DNA of 64,000 nt from Deltaproteobacteria bacterium RIFCSPHIGHO2_02_FULL_40_28 (GTDB lineage: Bacteria > UBA10199 > 2-12-FULL-40-28): the NCBI GenBank assembly GCA_001798135.1, contig MGRJ01000031.1, forward strand, positions 1-64,000, read 5' to 3'. Of this stretch, positions 19,229 through 27,226 are shown in pieces. The position numbers and the translations under genes are program-made. How positions within the stretch are numbered: position 1 is the first letter of the stretch; each line of letters opens with the position of its first letter. The notes beneath the pieces were generated by a model, which saw nothing but the letters and a program-made list of their open reading frames with translations, was not told the origin of the DNA and did not search any database.

Positions 19229-19843
19229 TTATTTTTTCCTAGATTTAAACACTTCCATAGGTTTAACCATTCGTTTTGGTGGAAGGCTTTGTTGTTGTCC
19301 TTGCATTTCTTTAAGCTCTTTATCCCTGGCAAGAGAGCGCTTAATGGCTATGACCAAGGCTCTGGCGCGATTAGAAAAACGATTATCTCCTTTTACATCC
19401 AAAAGAATAGCTTCTCTAAAATCTTCTGCTGCTTTGCGATAACTTTTTTTACGAAGAAAAATCTCACCCCGGTTAGCAAAGGCATTTGCATTTTTAGGAG
19501 ATAGTTTTAAAACTTCTGTATACTGAAAAACAGCATCAACATATTTTTTAAGTTTTTGATAAGCCCCTGCCAGGGCTAAATGATGAAAATAATTATGATG
19601 ATCTAAAAAACAAAGAACTTCAAAAATCTTTCTCGCTTCATCATAACGCCCATGCTTTAATTTTACATAACCCATCTCAGCCACCTGCTTAATTTTTTTT
19701 CGATTCATGCCCGTTAAAGTGGCAAAAGTAATTTTTCTTTGGGCAAAAGCATGCATTAATTCGGTAACGAATTTTCTTCTTAAAGGGTCTGGTGAGAGAA
19801 GTTTATTTTTACCCTTTTCGTTAGTGCCTTCTTGTGACTCCAT
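19229..19843 (-). CDS. TPR protein, chaperone-like, end of T3SS locus
   Basis: A 204 aa soluble TPR protein. Three consecutive TPR units occupy about residues 72-175 (e.g. NYFHHLALAGAYQKLKKYVDA, then NANAFANRGEIFLRKKSYRKA). The arrangement resembles class II T3SS chaperones (SycD/LcrH, three TPRs, about 160-200 aa), which hold translocators before export. It follows a probable exported protein by 23 bp, the arrangement expected for a chaperone-substrate pair. The function is inferred from context. Confidence 0.75.
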   Translation of the reverse strand: MESQEGTNEKGKNKLLSPDPLRRKFVTELMHAFAQRKITFATLTGMNRKKIKQVAEMGYVKLKHGRYDEARKIFEVLCFLDHHNYFHHLALAGAYQKLKKYVDAVFQYTEVLKLSPKNANAFANRGEIFLRKKSYRKAAEDFREAILLDVKGDNRFSNRARALVIAIKRSLARDKELKEMQGQQQSLPPKRMVKPMEVFKSRKK

Positions 19844-19866
19844 AATTTCCCCTTCAAGGACAAATT

Positions 19867-20652
19867 TTATGCAGAAAGATTACGTGTAACGGCAGCCAAA
19901 CCTTCATCCCGGGTTTTAACCAGTTGTGAAAACATTTCGATGGTATTATTCCAAGATCCTTCGAGATCTTGAATTAATCCTACATACAACTCACGATACA
20001 TTGAAACCTGCTCGGTTTGAGCTGCAAATTCTTCTGCTGAAATTTCTCCTGACCTTAAGGCTTCGCTTAATTGGGTAATTTGCATATCCATTTCCCCCAA
20101 CCCTTCCATTAAATGCGCTTCAGTTGTTTTAATGCCCTCTTCAGTTCCAATGAGATAATCATACATTCCATTAAGACCAAGAGCCTCAGCCATGGCTCTA
20201 GCTTGTTCATCAACATATTCAGTTGAACCAGTGGTGGCTACAGCAGAAGAAGAAATACTGTTCAAAAGTTGCTGGGCGCTTGCCTCATCTCCTGCATCTT
20301 GTGCGGTAAAAGCCAGAATTTCTGGTGAATCCATCAAAATTTGCTGGATGGCTTGATAATCTTCCTCTCCCATTTTTGAATAAAGGGCATCAATATTACC
20401 GGCCTGGATTTCTGCATCTAAACTTTGAACAAGTTCGGGATCAAGAATAGACATAAGCCTTACGTAAGCTAACTGCCAGTAAGCTTGGAAAACAGGATCC
20501 TGAAACAAAGCAGGATCAACGGTTTGCACCCCATCTAAGGAAGACAGATAAAGATTAGGGTCAATACCCTGGCTTGTACAATAATCCGTGATGTATTCAC
20601 GAATAGCTTCTTTTTCTGCAATGCCTGATTCTGAATAACTAATCGTTGTCAT
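19867..20652 (-). CDS. Putative T3SS-exported protein
   Basis: Unrecognised 261 aa protein. It is acidic, rich in A/S/E/Q, has one Cys and no Sec signal peptide, and the N-terminus (MTTISYSESGIAEKE) is Ser/Thr-rich as in T3SS substrates. Predicted mostly helical, with an amphipathic C-terminal half (about 165-255). It lies between two TPR chaperone-like genes (3 bp from the upstream one), which is the strongest hint that it is a translocator, tip or effector protein. No domain recognised. Confidence 0.6.
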   Translation of the reverse strand: MTTISYSESGIAEKEAIREYITDYCTSQGIDPNLYLSSLDGVQTVDPALFQDPVFQAYWQLAYVRLMSILDPELVQSLDAEIQAGNIDALYSKMGEEDYQAIQQILMDSPEILAFTAQDAGDEASAQQLLNSISSSAVATTGSTEYVDEQARAMAEALGLNGMYDYLIGTEEGIKTTEAHLMEGLGEMDMQITQLSEALRSGEISAEEFAAQTEQVSMYRELYVGLIQDLEGSWNNTIEMFSQLVKTRDEGLAAVTRNLSA

Positions 20653-20655
20653 TGC

Positions 20656-21198
20656 TTACCTCATATTCTCCATCAAAACCTTGCTTCTCTTGGCCCAGGG
20701 GGTTTTAAAACCAGGATCCAGTTGAAGTGCATATTGAAAATCTACTTTGGCCTCGGGAAATTTTTTTAACTTAAGGTAACATTCCCCTCGATTGACAGTG
20801 CACGAAATTTCACAATCATTGAGATACAAAGCTGTTGAATATTCTTCCACGGCTGCTTCGTATTGTTTTCTTTTTTGATAAATGGAACCCAAGAGAGCCC
20901 TGTAGTACCAGTTTTTATGATCAATAACAGCTAGACCTTTTAAAAGAATTTCGGCACGTGCTGTATTACCAGAACGATATTGAGCATAGGCAGCCTTGGT
21001 TAAAAGTTTTAAAAAAGTTTTTGGATACCCCTTAATCTCAGCCCAGGTAACCTCTCCTTTTACAAATCTTTTAAAGTTACTCCAATCTTCACGGATTTTT
21101 TCTTTTGGAATTTTTTCCAAAAGAGTGAGAGCCTTTTTTTTCAAATCAGGTCTTTTATCAAAAATTTTGGGGAGAATAATTTTTTTGGCTTTGTTCAT
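20656..21198 (-). CDS. TPR protein resembling SycD/LcrH class II T3SS chaperones
   Basis: A 180 aa protein with a basic N-terminal region and about three TPRs (residues about 72-172; typical stretches WYYRALLGSIYQKRKQYEAA and CTVNRGECYLKLKKFPEAK). The length and three-TPR architecture fit class II secretion chaperones. It lies 14 bp downstream of one acidic exported-protein candidate and 3 bp upstream of another, so it may serve either. It shares its general layout with the 19229 TPR gene and may be a paralogue. Confidence 0.72.
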   Translation of the reverse strand: MNKAKKIILPKIFDKRPDLKKKALTLLEKIPKEKIREDWSNFKRFVKGEVTWAEIKGYPKTFLKLLTKAAYAQYRSGNTARAEILLKGLAVIDHKNWYYRALLGSIYQKRKQYEAAVEEYSTALYLNDCEISCTVNRGECYLKLKKFPEAKVDFQYALQLDPGFKTPWAKRSKVLMENMR

Positions 21199-21212
21199 TT
21201 TCCTCCCTCAGA

Positions 21213-22082
21213 TTAAACAATATTGCTGATAATGGTCCCTGTAGTCTGATTGCTTGTTCGAGAAAGTTCGGAGGCGAGTCTCATCATCTCATCCACCACA
21301 TCTTGAGCTGTTTGAATAAACTCTGTCATGGTTTGTAAGGTGGTAGCTACAACACTCAGTTGTTGAGAAATAGCCTGGGCATCATATTGGGCAGCAACAT
21401 CTTCAGGATCAATATCTTGTAGTTTATCCATCAAGTCTTCCATTTCATCAGAAGAATCATCAATAACGTCCAAGGCTGCATCTTGCAAATCACGTGACTG
21501 GGGATTTAAGGCATAGGCTGTATAAAGCAAAAGAGCCACTCCTGGATTTCCCATGGAAATAAAAAGGGACATCACATCGCTTAAATCACTGGTGTTAAAA
21601 AGATCAAAAACCTCGTTAGCCACATCGGCACTTTCTTCTTCACTCATTTCTAGCTCTTGAGAAAGAAAGGTTTCGATTTCAGACAAACCAGAAGAAGTGG
21701 AATCGCTTGATTCTTCTGCAGCAGTGGTTGTAGCTTGAGGACCATAGGCAATAAAATCGTTGATGGCATTTAAAAGAGCCGCATCACTGGAATGAATATC
21801 TCCTAATTGTTGAAGCGAAGTAACAACATCCTCATCCCAAAGCCAGGAGTAATCTTCAGGATTAGAAATAAAAGCCTCGGGGCTCATCATGTATTCTGGA
21901 AGAGTACCCGTGCCTTCTAAATAAGCGGTGATTAAATCTTCAACATCATAACCAGCAGAAGTATCGTTATTTTGAATAGCTGTAGCTATGGCATCATAGT
22001 CTACGGTGCCAGTATCGGTGGTGTAATAAAGTTGGACAGCAGCAACCTCATCGGTTGAGGTACGATCGGTAATAGCAGTCAT
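21213..22082 (-). CDS. Putative T3SS translocator/exported acidic protein
   Basis: Unrecognised 289 aa protein with a strongly acidic, Ser/Thr-rich composition, almost no lysine and no cysteine. There is no Sec signal. A helical, possibly membrane-interacting segment near residues 165-190 (LFISMGNPGVALLLYTAYAL) is followed by a coiled-coil-like C-terminus. Such a hydrophobic patch plus coiled coil, next to a TPR chaperone gene, is the usual arrangement of translocators. Low lysine and no cysteine are common in exported proteins. The role is an inference. Confidence 0.6.
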   Translation of the reverse strand: MTAITDRTSTDEVAAVQLYYTTDTGTVDYDAIATAIQNNDTSAGYDVEDLITAYLEGTGTLPEYMMSPEAFISNPEDYSWLWDEDVVTSLQQLGDIHSSDAALLNAINDFIAYGPQATTTAAEESSDSTSSGLSEIETFLSQELEMSEEESADVANEVFDLFNTSDLSDVMSLFISMGNPGVALLLYTAYALNPQSRDLQDAALDVIDDSSDEMEDLMDKLQDIDPEDVAAQYDAQAISQQLSVVATTLQTMTEFIQTAQDVVDEMMRLASELSRTSNQTTGTIISNIV

Positions 22083-22227
22083 GACTTTTCCACTCCTTTG
22101 TAAACCCCTTGAAATTAGAAGGGGAATAAATAATTTTATCCCATTTTTGCAGGTTTAGCAAATGCCATGTCATTTTTTACCCCCTTTTTATATATTTATA
22201 TAATAAAATCATATAGTTATAATTAAT

Positions 22228-23043
22228 TTATTGAGCTAAAAGTTTAGATAAATGACTCACGTGTTGAATCATTACTTTAAGGATGTGATTTATTTGTCCC
22301 ATGAGCACAAGAAGGGAAACATAGATCATCAGAGGACCAGCATAGCCCTTTAAGGCAAATCCTAACTCAAAAACATTGATTTGAGGTGCCATTTTGTTGG
22401 CTATTCCAAGTACCATGTCTAAAAGTAAGATAGCGATAAGAACAGGAGCTGCTAATTGCATGGCAATGATTAAAACATCTCCTGATAAACGAACTAAAAA
22501 TTGCAAGTAGGGAGAAAATCCTGGAGCTAAATGTGGCAGCTCTAAAAGAGGCAGTGTTTGAAAACTTAAAAAGAAAGCTTCTAAAAAATCACGGTGCCCT
22601 CCTACAGAAATAAAAAGAGCAATGGCTAACCAAAAATTATAAAGACCAAAAATAGAAACTTGCCCTAACTGGGGAACAAAAACCTGGGCATTGGCTCCCC
22701 CTCGTTGAGAATCCACCACCCTTCCCGCAGCTTCTAAGGCATAAAACACCATCAGGGTTACAATCCCAACACTGAGTCCAAAAAAAATCTCCTTAAAAAA
22801 AAGGGCTAAAATAATACCATTATTGGCAGGAAACGAATCCTTGATGGGCGGAACAATCAGTGGATATAAAAAAAGAGAAAAAGCAATGGCCATGGCCATT
22901 CTTACTCGTCCAGGAACAGCACGCGTGCCTAAAAAGGGTGTTAGAAGAAGCATGACAAAAATGCGTGTAAAAATTAAACCCCAACAAATAAGAACAAAAT
23001 AAAAATCAATATTAAGGCCTAGTTGTTCTGAGATTTTACTCAC
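22228..23043 (-). CDS. sctT: T3SS export gate protein SctT/FliR family
   Basis: Integral membrane export-gate protein of 271 aa with about six membrane segments, part of the PQR/RST core complex. Family features: TRIFVMLLLTPFLGTRAVPGRVRMAMAIAFS at the N-terminus and the conserved GRVVDSQRGGANAQVFVPQ. It is the last gene of the export core, 3 bp after sctS. A 145-bp AT-rich gap separates it from the exported-protein genes. Confidence 0.93.
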   Translation of the reverse strand: MSKISEQLGLNIDFYFVLICWGLIFTRIFVMLLLTPFLGTRAVPGRVRMAMAIAFSLFLYPLIVPPIKDSFPANNGIILALFFKEIFFGLSVGIVTLMVFYALEAAGRVVDSQRGGANAQVFVPQLGQVSIFGLYNFWLAIALFISVGGHRDFLEAFFLSFQTLPLLELPHLAPGFSPYLQFLVRLSGDVLIIAMQLAAPVLIAILLLDMVLGIANKMAPQINVFELGFALKGYAGPLMIYVSLLVLMGQINHILKVMIQHVSHLSKLLAQ

Positions 23044-23046
23044 AAT

Positions 23047-23313
23047 TTACTTCATGTATTCGGGAAATGCTTCGAACAAGGTTTTAGTGTACGTAATAAG
23101 CTGAGCCATTCCAATAGGGCCTACAAAAGCAACAACAGTAATCACAGCCACTAATTTGGGTACAAAGGTGAGAGTTTGTTCCTGCACTTGAGTTGTAGCC
23201 TGCAGAAGACTCACCAACAAACCCACCGCCATCGCAGCAAGAACAGGCGGAGCCGAAAGAATCAGAACTAAAAAAAGAGATTCACGTCCTACGGCTAATG
23301 CAAAAGATTCCAT
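23047..23313 (-). CDS. sctS: T3SS export gate protein SctS/FliQ family
   Basis: Small two-helix export-gate protein of 88 aa, typical of FliQ/SctS. The start is placed at 23313 because a strong GGAGGG ribosome site lies just upstream and homology begins at MESFALAVGRESLFLVL. Conserved PPVLAAMAVGLLVSLLQATTQVQEQTLTFVPK is diagnostic (both helices plus the polar loop). Confidence 0.95.
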   Translation of the reverse strand: MESFALAVGRESLFLVLILSAPPVLAAMAVGLLVSLLQATTQVQEQTLTFVPKLVAVITVVAFVGPIGMAQLITYTKTLFEAFPEYMK

Positions 23314-23343
23314 AAACCCTCCAAGTCTGTTGCACAAACTTAA

Positions 23344-24078
23344 CTACATGTAGCCCAAGATGAGCCCTTTACTAATTAAGTACCATCCGTCCACCATCAC
23401 AAATAAAAGAAGCTTAAATGGAAGAGAAACTGTAATGGGCGAAACCATGAACATACCCATAGCCAAAAGAATATTAGAAACCACCATATCGATAACCAAA
23501 AAAGGCAAGAAAAGAACAAATCCAATCTTAAAAGAATCAGCAAGTTCACTCACAATAAAAGCTGGAATAATAATTAAAAAATGATCTTCAGCAACTTCGT
23601 AAGTGCGATCTCCACGAAGTTGTTTCGCTAAATTAAAAAATAAAGAACGATCCTTAGTGGCAGCATGTTTCATTAAAAATGCACGCATAGGCTCTTTGCC
23701 CGCATCTACAGCACGTTTAACTCCATCAAGAGAAGTTTGTGAAAGAAGAGGCTGATTTGATGAACCTGGTTCACGAATAACCTTCTCTACCTTGGTATAC
23801 ACGTCTTGCCCAACTGGCATCATGATATAAATGGTGAGAATTAAAGCCATGCCTGTTACCACTTGATTAGGCGGAATTTGTTGGGTACCTAAAGCCGAAC
23901 GAATCATAGACAAAACAACCGCAATTTTAATGAAAGAAGAAGTCATGATGAGAAGAAAAGGAGCCAGTGAAAGAACCACCAGCACAGCCATAATTACAAT
24001 GGGTTTAGCCACAGGCCCATCATCAATACCCATTGGCATTTGAGCCAATAGAGGGTAAGCTAATAGTGTTAGCATCAT
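23344..24078 (-). CDS. sctR: T3SS export gate protein SctR/FliP family
   Basis: Core export-gate protein of 244 aa. It contains APFLLIMTSSFIKIAVVLSM and the diagnostic RSALGTQQIPPNQV motif, then the C-terminal block FIVSELADSFKIGFVLFLPF. An N-terminal hydrophobic segment precedes it, like the signal peptides seen in FliP. It overlaps the FliO-like gene by 4 bp. Five SctR/FliP with four SctS and one SctT form the gate. Confidence 0.96.
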   Translation of the reverse strand: MMLTLLAYPLLAQMPMGIDDGPVAKPIVIMAVLVVLSLAPFLLIMTSSFIKIAVVLSMIRSALGTQQIPPNQVVTGMALILTIYIMMPVGQDVYTKVEKVIREPGSSNQPLLSQTSLDGVKRAVDAGKEPMRAFLMKHAATKDRSLFFNLAKQLRGDRTYEVAEDHFLIIIPAFIVSELADSFKIGFVLFLPFLVIDMVVSNILLAMGMFMVSPITVSLPFKLLLFVMVDGWYLISKGLILGYM

Positions 24079-24383
24079 GAGGATTTCCCTCCACTGTCTT
24101 CAATATCTTCTGCAGTTAAATCCATTAATTTAGTAATTCCCTGCTCGGTTACTGAAATTAAAGCATGCTTATTTCCTACACGAATCACAAAAAGATTTTT
24201 TCTGGGCTCTAAGGCTATGCGATCTAAAATTTCAATATTTCCAACCGATTTAACACGGCTCGCGTGCATGCGCGGCACCAGGTAGCGAATAGAAACAAAA
24301 GCTAATGCAATCACAAAAACCATGGCCAACATGGTTTTTAAAAAGAGCCATCCAAAAGAAAGTTCTGGTGTCATATTATCCAA
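24075..24383 (-). CDS. FliO-like assembly protein
   Basis: A 102 aa protein with one membrane helix (about 10-30) followed by a small cytoplasmic domain containing RYLVPRMHASRVKSVGNIEILDRIALEPRKNLFVIRVGNK, close to the FliO core pattern (I..R..L.P...L.LV.VG). FliO chaperones FliP assembly in flagella and is normally absent from injectisomes. It lies between FliN-like and FliP-like genes exactly as in flagellar fliMNOPQR operons, overlapping both neighbours. Confidence 0.85.
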   Translation of the reverse strand: MDNMTPELSFGWLFLKTMLAMVFVIALAFVSIRYLVPRMHASRVKSVGNIEILDRIALEPRKNLFVIRVGNKHALISVTEQGITKLMDLTAEDIEDSGGKSS

Positions 24384-24810
24384 TGAGTTGTTTAATTTGA
24401 ATTCCTAATTTACCTTCAATTAAAACCAATTCACCTCGTGCTACTAATTTTCCATTGGCCACTAAATCAATGGCATCCTGGGGGGCTTTTTTAAGTTCGA
24501 TAAATTCACCTTGCTGGACAGAAACTAATTCTCTTAAGGTCATGGTTCTTTTTCCTAAAACAGCAACCAATTGCACAGGTATATCTTCTGCTAATTGTTT
24601 TACTCCACGATCAAATTGCTGGGCATCCATTTCTGGAAAATCTTTTGGCTGTGGGGGCATGGGAGGCCTAGCTTTGACTTGCGCTTGTGCTTGAGGTGCA
24701 CCTTGCGATACAGGTGGCTTAGGTTTAGGAGTGACCTTAGGTTGTGTCAAGGGTTCAAGACCTAACTCTTTTAAGAGATCATCATCGAGTGGATTATCCG
24801 CATCCGCCAT
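24376..24810 (-). CDS. fliN: FliN/SctQ-type SpoA-domain protein
   Basis: A 144 aa protein with a Pro/Gln/Lys-rich N-terminus (residues 15-60) and one C-terminal SpoA domain (about 70-143: IPVQLVAVLGKRTMTLRELV, VANGKLVARGELVLIEGKLGIQI). This is the FliN layout of flagellar C-ring proteins, and equivalent to the C-terminal part of SctQ in injectisomes. It overlaps the FliO-like gene by 8 bp and lies 8 bp after the FliM-like gene. Confidence 0.92.
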   Translation of the reverse strand: MADADNPLDDDLLKELGLEPLTQPKVTPKPKPPVSQGAPQAQAQVKARPPMPPQPKDFPEMDAQQFDRGVKQLAEDIPVQLVAVLGKRTMTLRELVSVQQGEFIELKKAPQDAIDLVANGKLVARGELVLIEGKLGIQIKQLIG

Positions 24811-24818
24811 TTATCCCC

Positions 24819-25760
24819 CTATTCACTAAACACACCTTCTAGCGATACTTTCAGCACAGGCTTATCACTTGTTAGTCTTACATCAAAACCACCTTGGGTT
24901 CCATCCCCAATTCTTAATTTCAACAAGCCAGATAAATGTTTTCCATCATAGTCGGGATAACTTTCATCTAAAAGAACAATATCCCCTCTCTCCAATTGTG
25001 ATAAATCTGAGTGAGACAGCTCTGCCCTTCCAACCTCTAGCCAACTCACACAACGAAAATGCTCAAAACCAGCAAAGCGTTTGGAAGCTTTTTGGTTTTC
25101 ATGAGTCATGGTTTGACTCCAAAATATTTCGTTTTTTAAAGCCATGTCTTTTAACATTTCCTTAGGAACCAAAATGCGAAAAGGTCCAACTGTTTGGTTT
25201 AAAGCCACCTTAAAATTAAAAACAACTAACGCCTCTTCTTTAGGCAAAAGAGAAAGAATTTCTTTTCTTTGTACAATAAGCCGACTTAAAACAAGAGCTC
25301 GGTTTTTATTTTCAAAGACCTGGGGAGTTAAACTTGCAACCTTAACCAAAAAATATTTGAGCATCCCTTGCTCTAAGGATGTTAATTCGTGATTGACTTG
25401 TCTTTTGTTCTCCCCCCCTAGGAGTTTATCGATGATTGCAAAAGCAAGATGAGAAGCAAACTCGATCATAACTGGTTTGGTATAGGGAGTCAAGGTGGCC
25501 ACTGCCAAAATAGGATATGCAGGAACAATAGCTCCATATTGTTCAAAGCTGGTCTTGGAAAAATCTTCATAGCCAACATCAAAAGAGGGACCTACAATCT
25601 TACGAATAAAATTGATAAACTGCTCTAAGAGAAGATCGTTAGCTTCATCAAAAGCATTGGCTATGTATTTATGAATAGCCACATCTTCAAAAGTGTATTT
25701 TTTTAAGAGATCGAACGGATAGGGTTGGATGCCGGGTTTGCTCATTCCACTATAAAACAT
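24819..25760 (-). CDS. fliM: FliM-like switch/sorting-platform protein
   Basis: A 313 aa protein with a FliM-type middle domain (about 30-215: YPILAVATLTPYTKPVMIEF, then LAFAIIDKLLGGENKR, matching the FliM lvf.lvd.lfGG pattern) and a C-terminal SpoA-like region (about 235-313). No N-terminal CheY-binding motif (LSQxEIDALL) is present, as expected for a non-chemotactic system. It is separate from FliN, unlike the fused SctQ of many injectisomes. Overlaps the FliK-like gene by one base. Confidence 0.85.
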   Translation of the reverse strand: MFYSGMSKPGIQPYPFDLLKKYTFEDVAIHKYIANAFDEANDLLLEQFINFIRKIVGPSFDVGYEDFSKTSFEQYGAIVPAYPILAVATLTPYTKPVMIEFASHLAFAIIDKLLGGENKRQVNHELTSLEQGMLKYFLVKVASLTPQVFENKNRALVLSRLIVQRKEILSLLPKEEALVVFNFKVALNQTVGPFRILVPKEMLKDMALKNEIFWSQTMTHENQKASKRFAGFEHFRCVSWLEVGRAELSHSDLSQLERGDIVLLDESYPDYDGKHLSGLLKLRIGDGTQGGFDVRLTSDKPVLKVSLEGVFSE

Positions 25761-26716
25761 CAGACTATTTCAACTTTGTAAATGGGAATATTTTTTTCTT
25801 TCAGTCGTAAATAAATTTTGGGCCGGTTAAAAAGAAAAAGGTTCTTTACATCACGGGCCGGACAAACAAATTTAATCACAATACCCTCACTTGTTTGAGA
25901 AGCTAAAATTTTCATTCCTGAAAAAGTTTCGTCGGTTAAAGTGATTTCCATTTCGGTTAATCCATCCTTGGTAAAAAGACGCACAGATTCTACAATTTCA
26001 TCTAAAACCCGATCTGGAAGTTTTTGATTTGAGGCTTGAGATTGGGAGCTTTCTGCACTTGATACACCAGCTACAGCCATTGGAGCCACCTTCTGATTAA
26101 AATGAAGCGCTGTTTTGCTGATTGTTTTTTCACCTTCCTTCTTCTCACCAAAAGATCCTGAAAAAGATTGGTTACCACCACCAAAACCCTGATCTTTATT
26201 ACGGTCTCCTCCAGAGTTTTGAGATCCACCACCTCCAGCACTCCCTCCTTCAGAACCGCCATCCTGGCCACCACCCTGGCCGCCGCTGCCCCCTTCACCC
26301 CCACCATGATGAGAAGATTTGGTTGCATCAATGCGCGCATGACCATCTTCGGCCGTAGCAGTAGCACCACGGGCGTGAGTTTGTTCTTTTACCGAATCTT
26401 TTTTATCCTCGTCTTTTTTGTTAGCTTCTTGTTGCTCACGATCTTTAGTGCTTTCTTTATTTCTAAAAGTTTCAATAATTTTAGACATTAATCCTGGCTG
26501 GTCTTTAACTTCGGCTTTTCCTCTCTGATCTCCTTCTTTATCTTTTCTATTCTTACTATCAATCTGGCTCAGTTCTTTTTGTTTTATTTTATTTGCAAAC
26601 TGCGCCTGAAAAGCAGCATCCGGCTTTTGTTTGGCCAGTTCACGATTACGATCTGCCTTTTTATCATCGGCTTTCTTGGCATCTTCTTTTGCTATATCGA
26701 TATTATCAACCGGCAT
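25760..26716 (-). CDS. FliK/SctP-like length-control protein
   Basis: A 318 aa protein: charged K/E/D/Q-rich N-terminus (1-120), a glycine-rich central tract (about 140-185), and a compact C-terminal domain (about 235-318) with the hook-length-control pattern (GLTEMEITLTDETFSGMKI, then GIVIKFVCPARDVKNLF). FliK/SctP proteins are secreted rulers that stop hook or needle growth and switch substrate class. Its place after FliJ and before FliM equals that of fliK. The N-terminal two thirds would be too divergent for homology search. Confidence 0.75.
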   Translation of the reverse strand: MPVDNIDIAKEDAKKADDKKADRNRELAKQKPDAAFQAQFANKIKQKELSQIDSKNRKDKEGDQRGKAEVKDQPGLMSKIIETFRNKESTKDREQQEANKKDEDKKDSVKEQTHARGATATAEDGHARIDATKSSHHGGGEGGSGGQGGGQDGGSEGGSAGGGGSQNSGGDRNKDQGFGGGNQSFSGSFGEKKEGEKTISKTALHFNQKVAPMAVAGVSSAESSQSQASNQKLPDRVLDEIVESVRLFTKDGLTEMEITLTDETFSGMKILASQTSEGIVIKFVCPARDVKNLFLFNRPKIYLRLKEKNIPIYKVEIV

Positions 26717-26717
26717 A

Positions 26718-27218
26718 TTAAGACCTCATGCGGTTTAATTGATAAACCGTATTTCCCAACTCGTTCATCAACTTGTTTTCTTTGGCATCAAGTGTTTTCT
26801 TTTCTTTCTTTGTCCAAAGCTCCTTATGTTTTTCCATCACATTCAATTCCTGGGCTGCATCCAGATAATCTCTTCTGGCCCTTTTTAATTTTTCTTCGGC
26901 ATGCACTACATTTTCAGTTTGATCCTTAATTTCATCTTCTACCTTTTTTTGATCGTCTTGTAGTTTAATCATAAAACCTAAATGAAACTGACTTTCTTTA
27001 ATTCGTGCCTGACCTGTAGCTACTTTTTGATTCATATCATTTCTCGCGTGCTCTCTTTGACGAATAACCTCCTTTTTTAAATCAGTGAGTTTTTTTAACT
27101 TTTCTTTCTCATCATCTAATTTTTTAATAGCCTTAGAGAGAGCTATTTCAGTTTGGCGTTTACGCCTTTCTTTAAGTTGTAAAAGAGGTTCTAATCTGTA
27201 TCGATTTTTCTTGGGCAT
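26718..27218 (-). CDS. FliJ/SctO-like coiled-coil stalk protein
   Basis: A 166 aa protein, almost wholly a long charged coiled coil (KKNRYRLEPLLQLKERRKRQ at the N-terminus, like FliJ's F.L..LL.lre..e). FliJ/SctO is the stalk that connects the ATPase ring to the export gate. It directly follows the ATPase gene (8 bp) and precedes the FliK-like gene, as in flagellar operons. Confidence 0.85.
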   Translation of the reverse strand: MPKKNRYRLEPLLQLKERRKRQTEIALSKAIKKLDDEKEKLKKLTDLKKEVIRQREHARNDMNQKVATGQARIKESQFHLGFMIKLQDDQKKVEDEIKDQTENVVHAEEKLKRARRDYLDAAQELNVMEKHKELWTKKEKKTLDAKENKLMNELGNTVYQLNRMRS

Positions 27219-27226
27219 AATTTAAT

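Noticed and set aside
22083-22160. Sigma-28 promoter upstream of the acidic exported protein
   Set aside because: A TAAA ... GGATAA resemblance has the wrong spacing (about 12 instead of 15) and is not repeated upstream of other T3SS units.
26071-26370. Frames opposite or inside the Gly-rich part of the FliK-like gene
   Set aside because: They reflect the low-complexity GC-rich sequence in other frames; no start site or homology.
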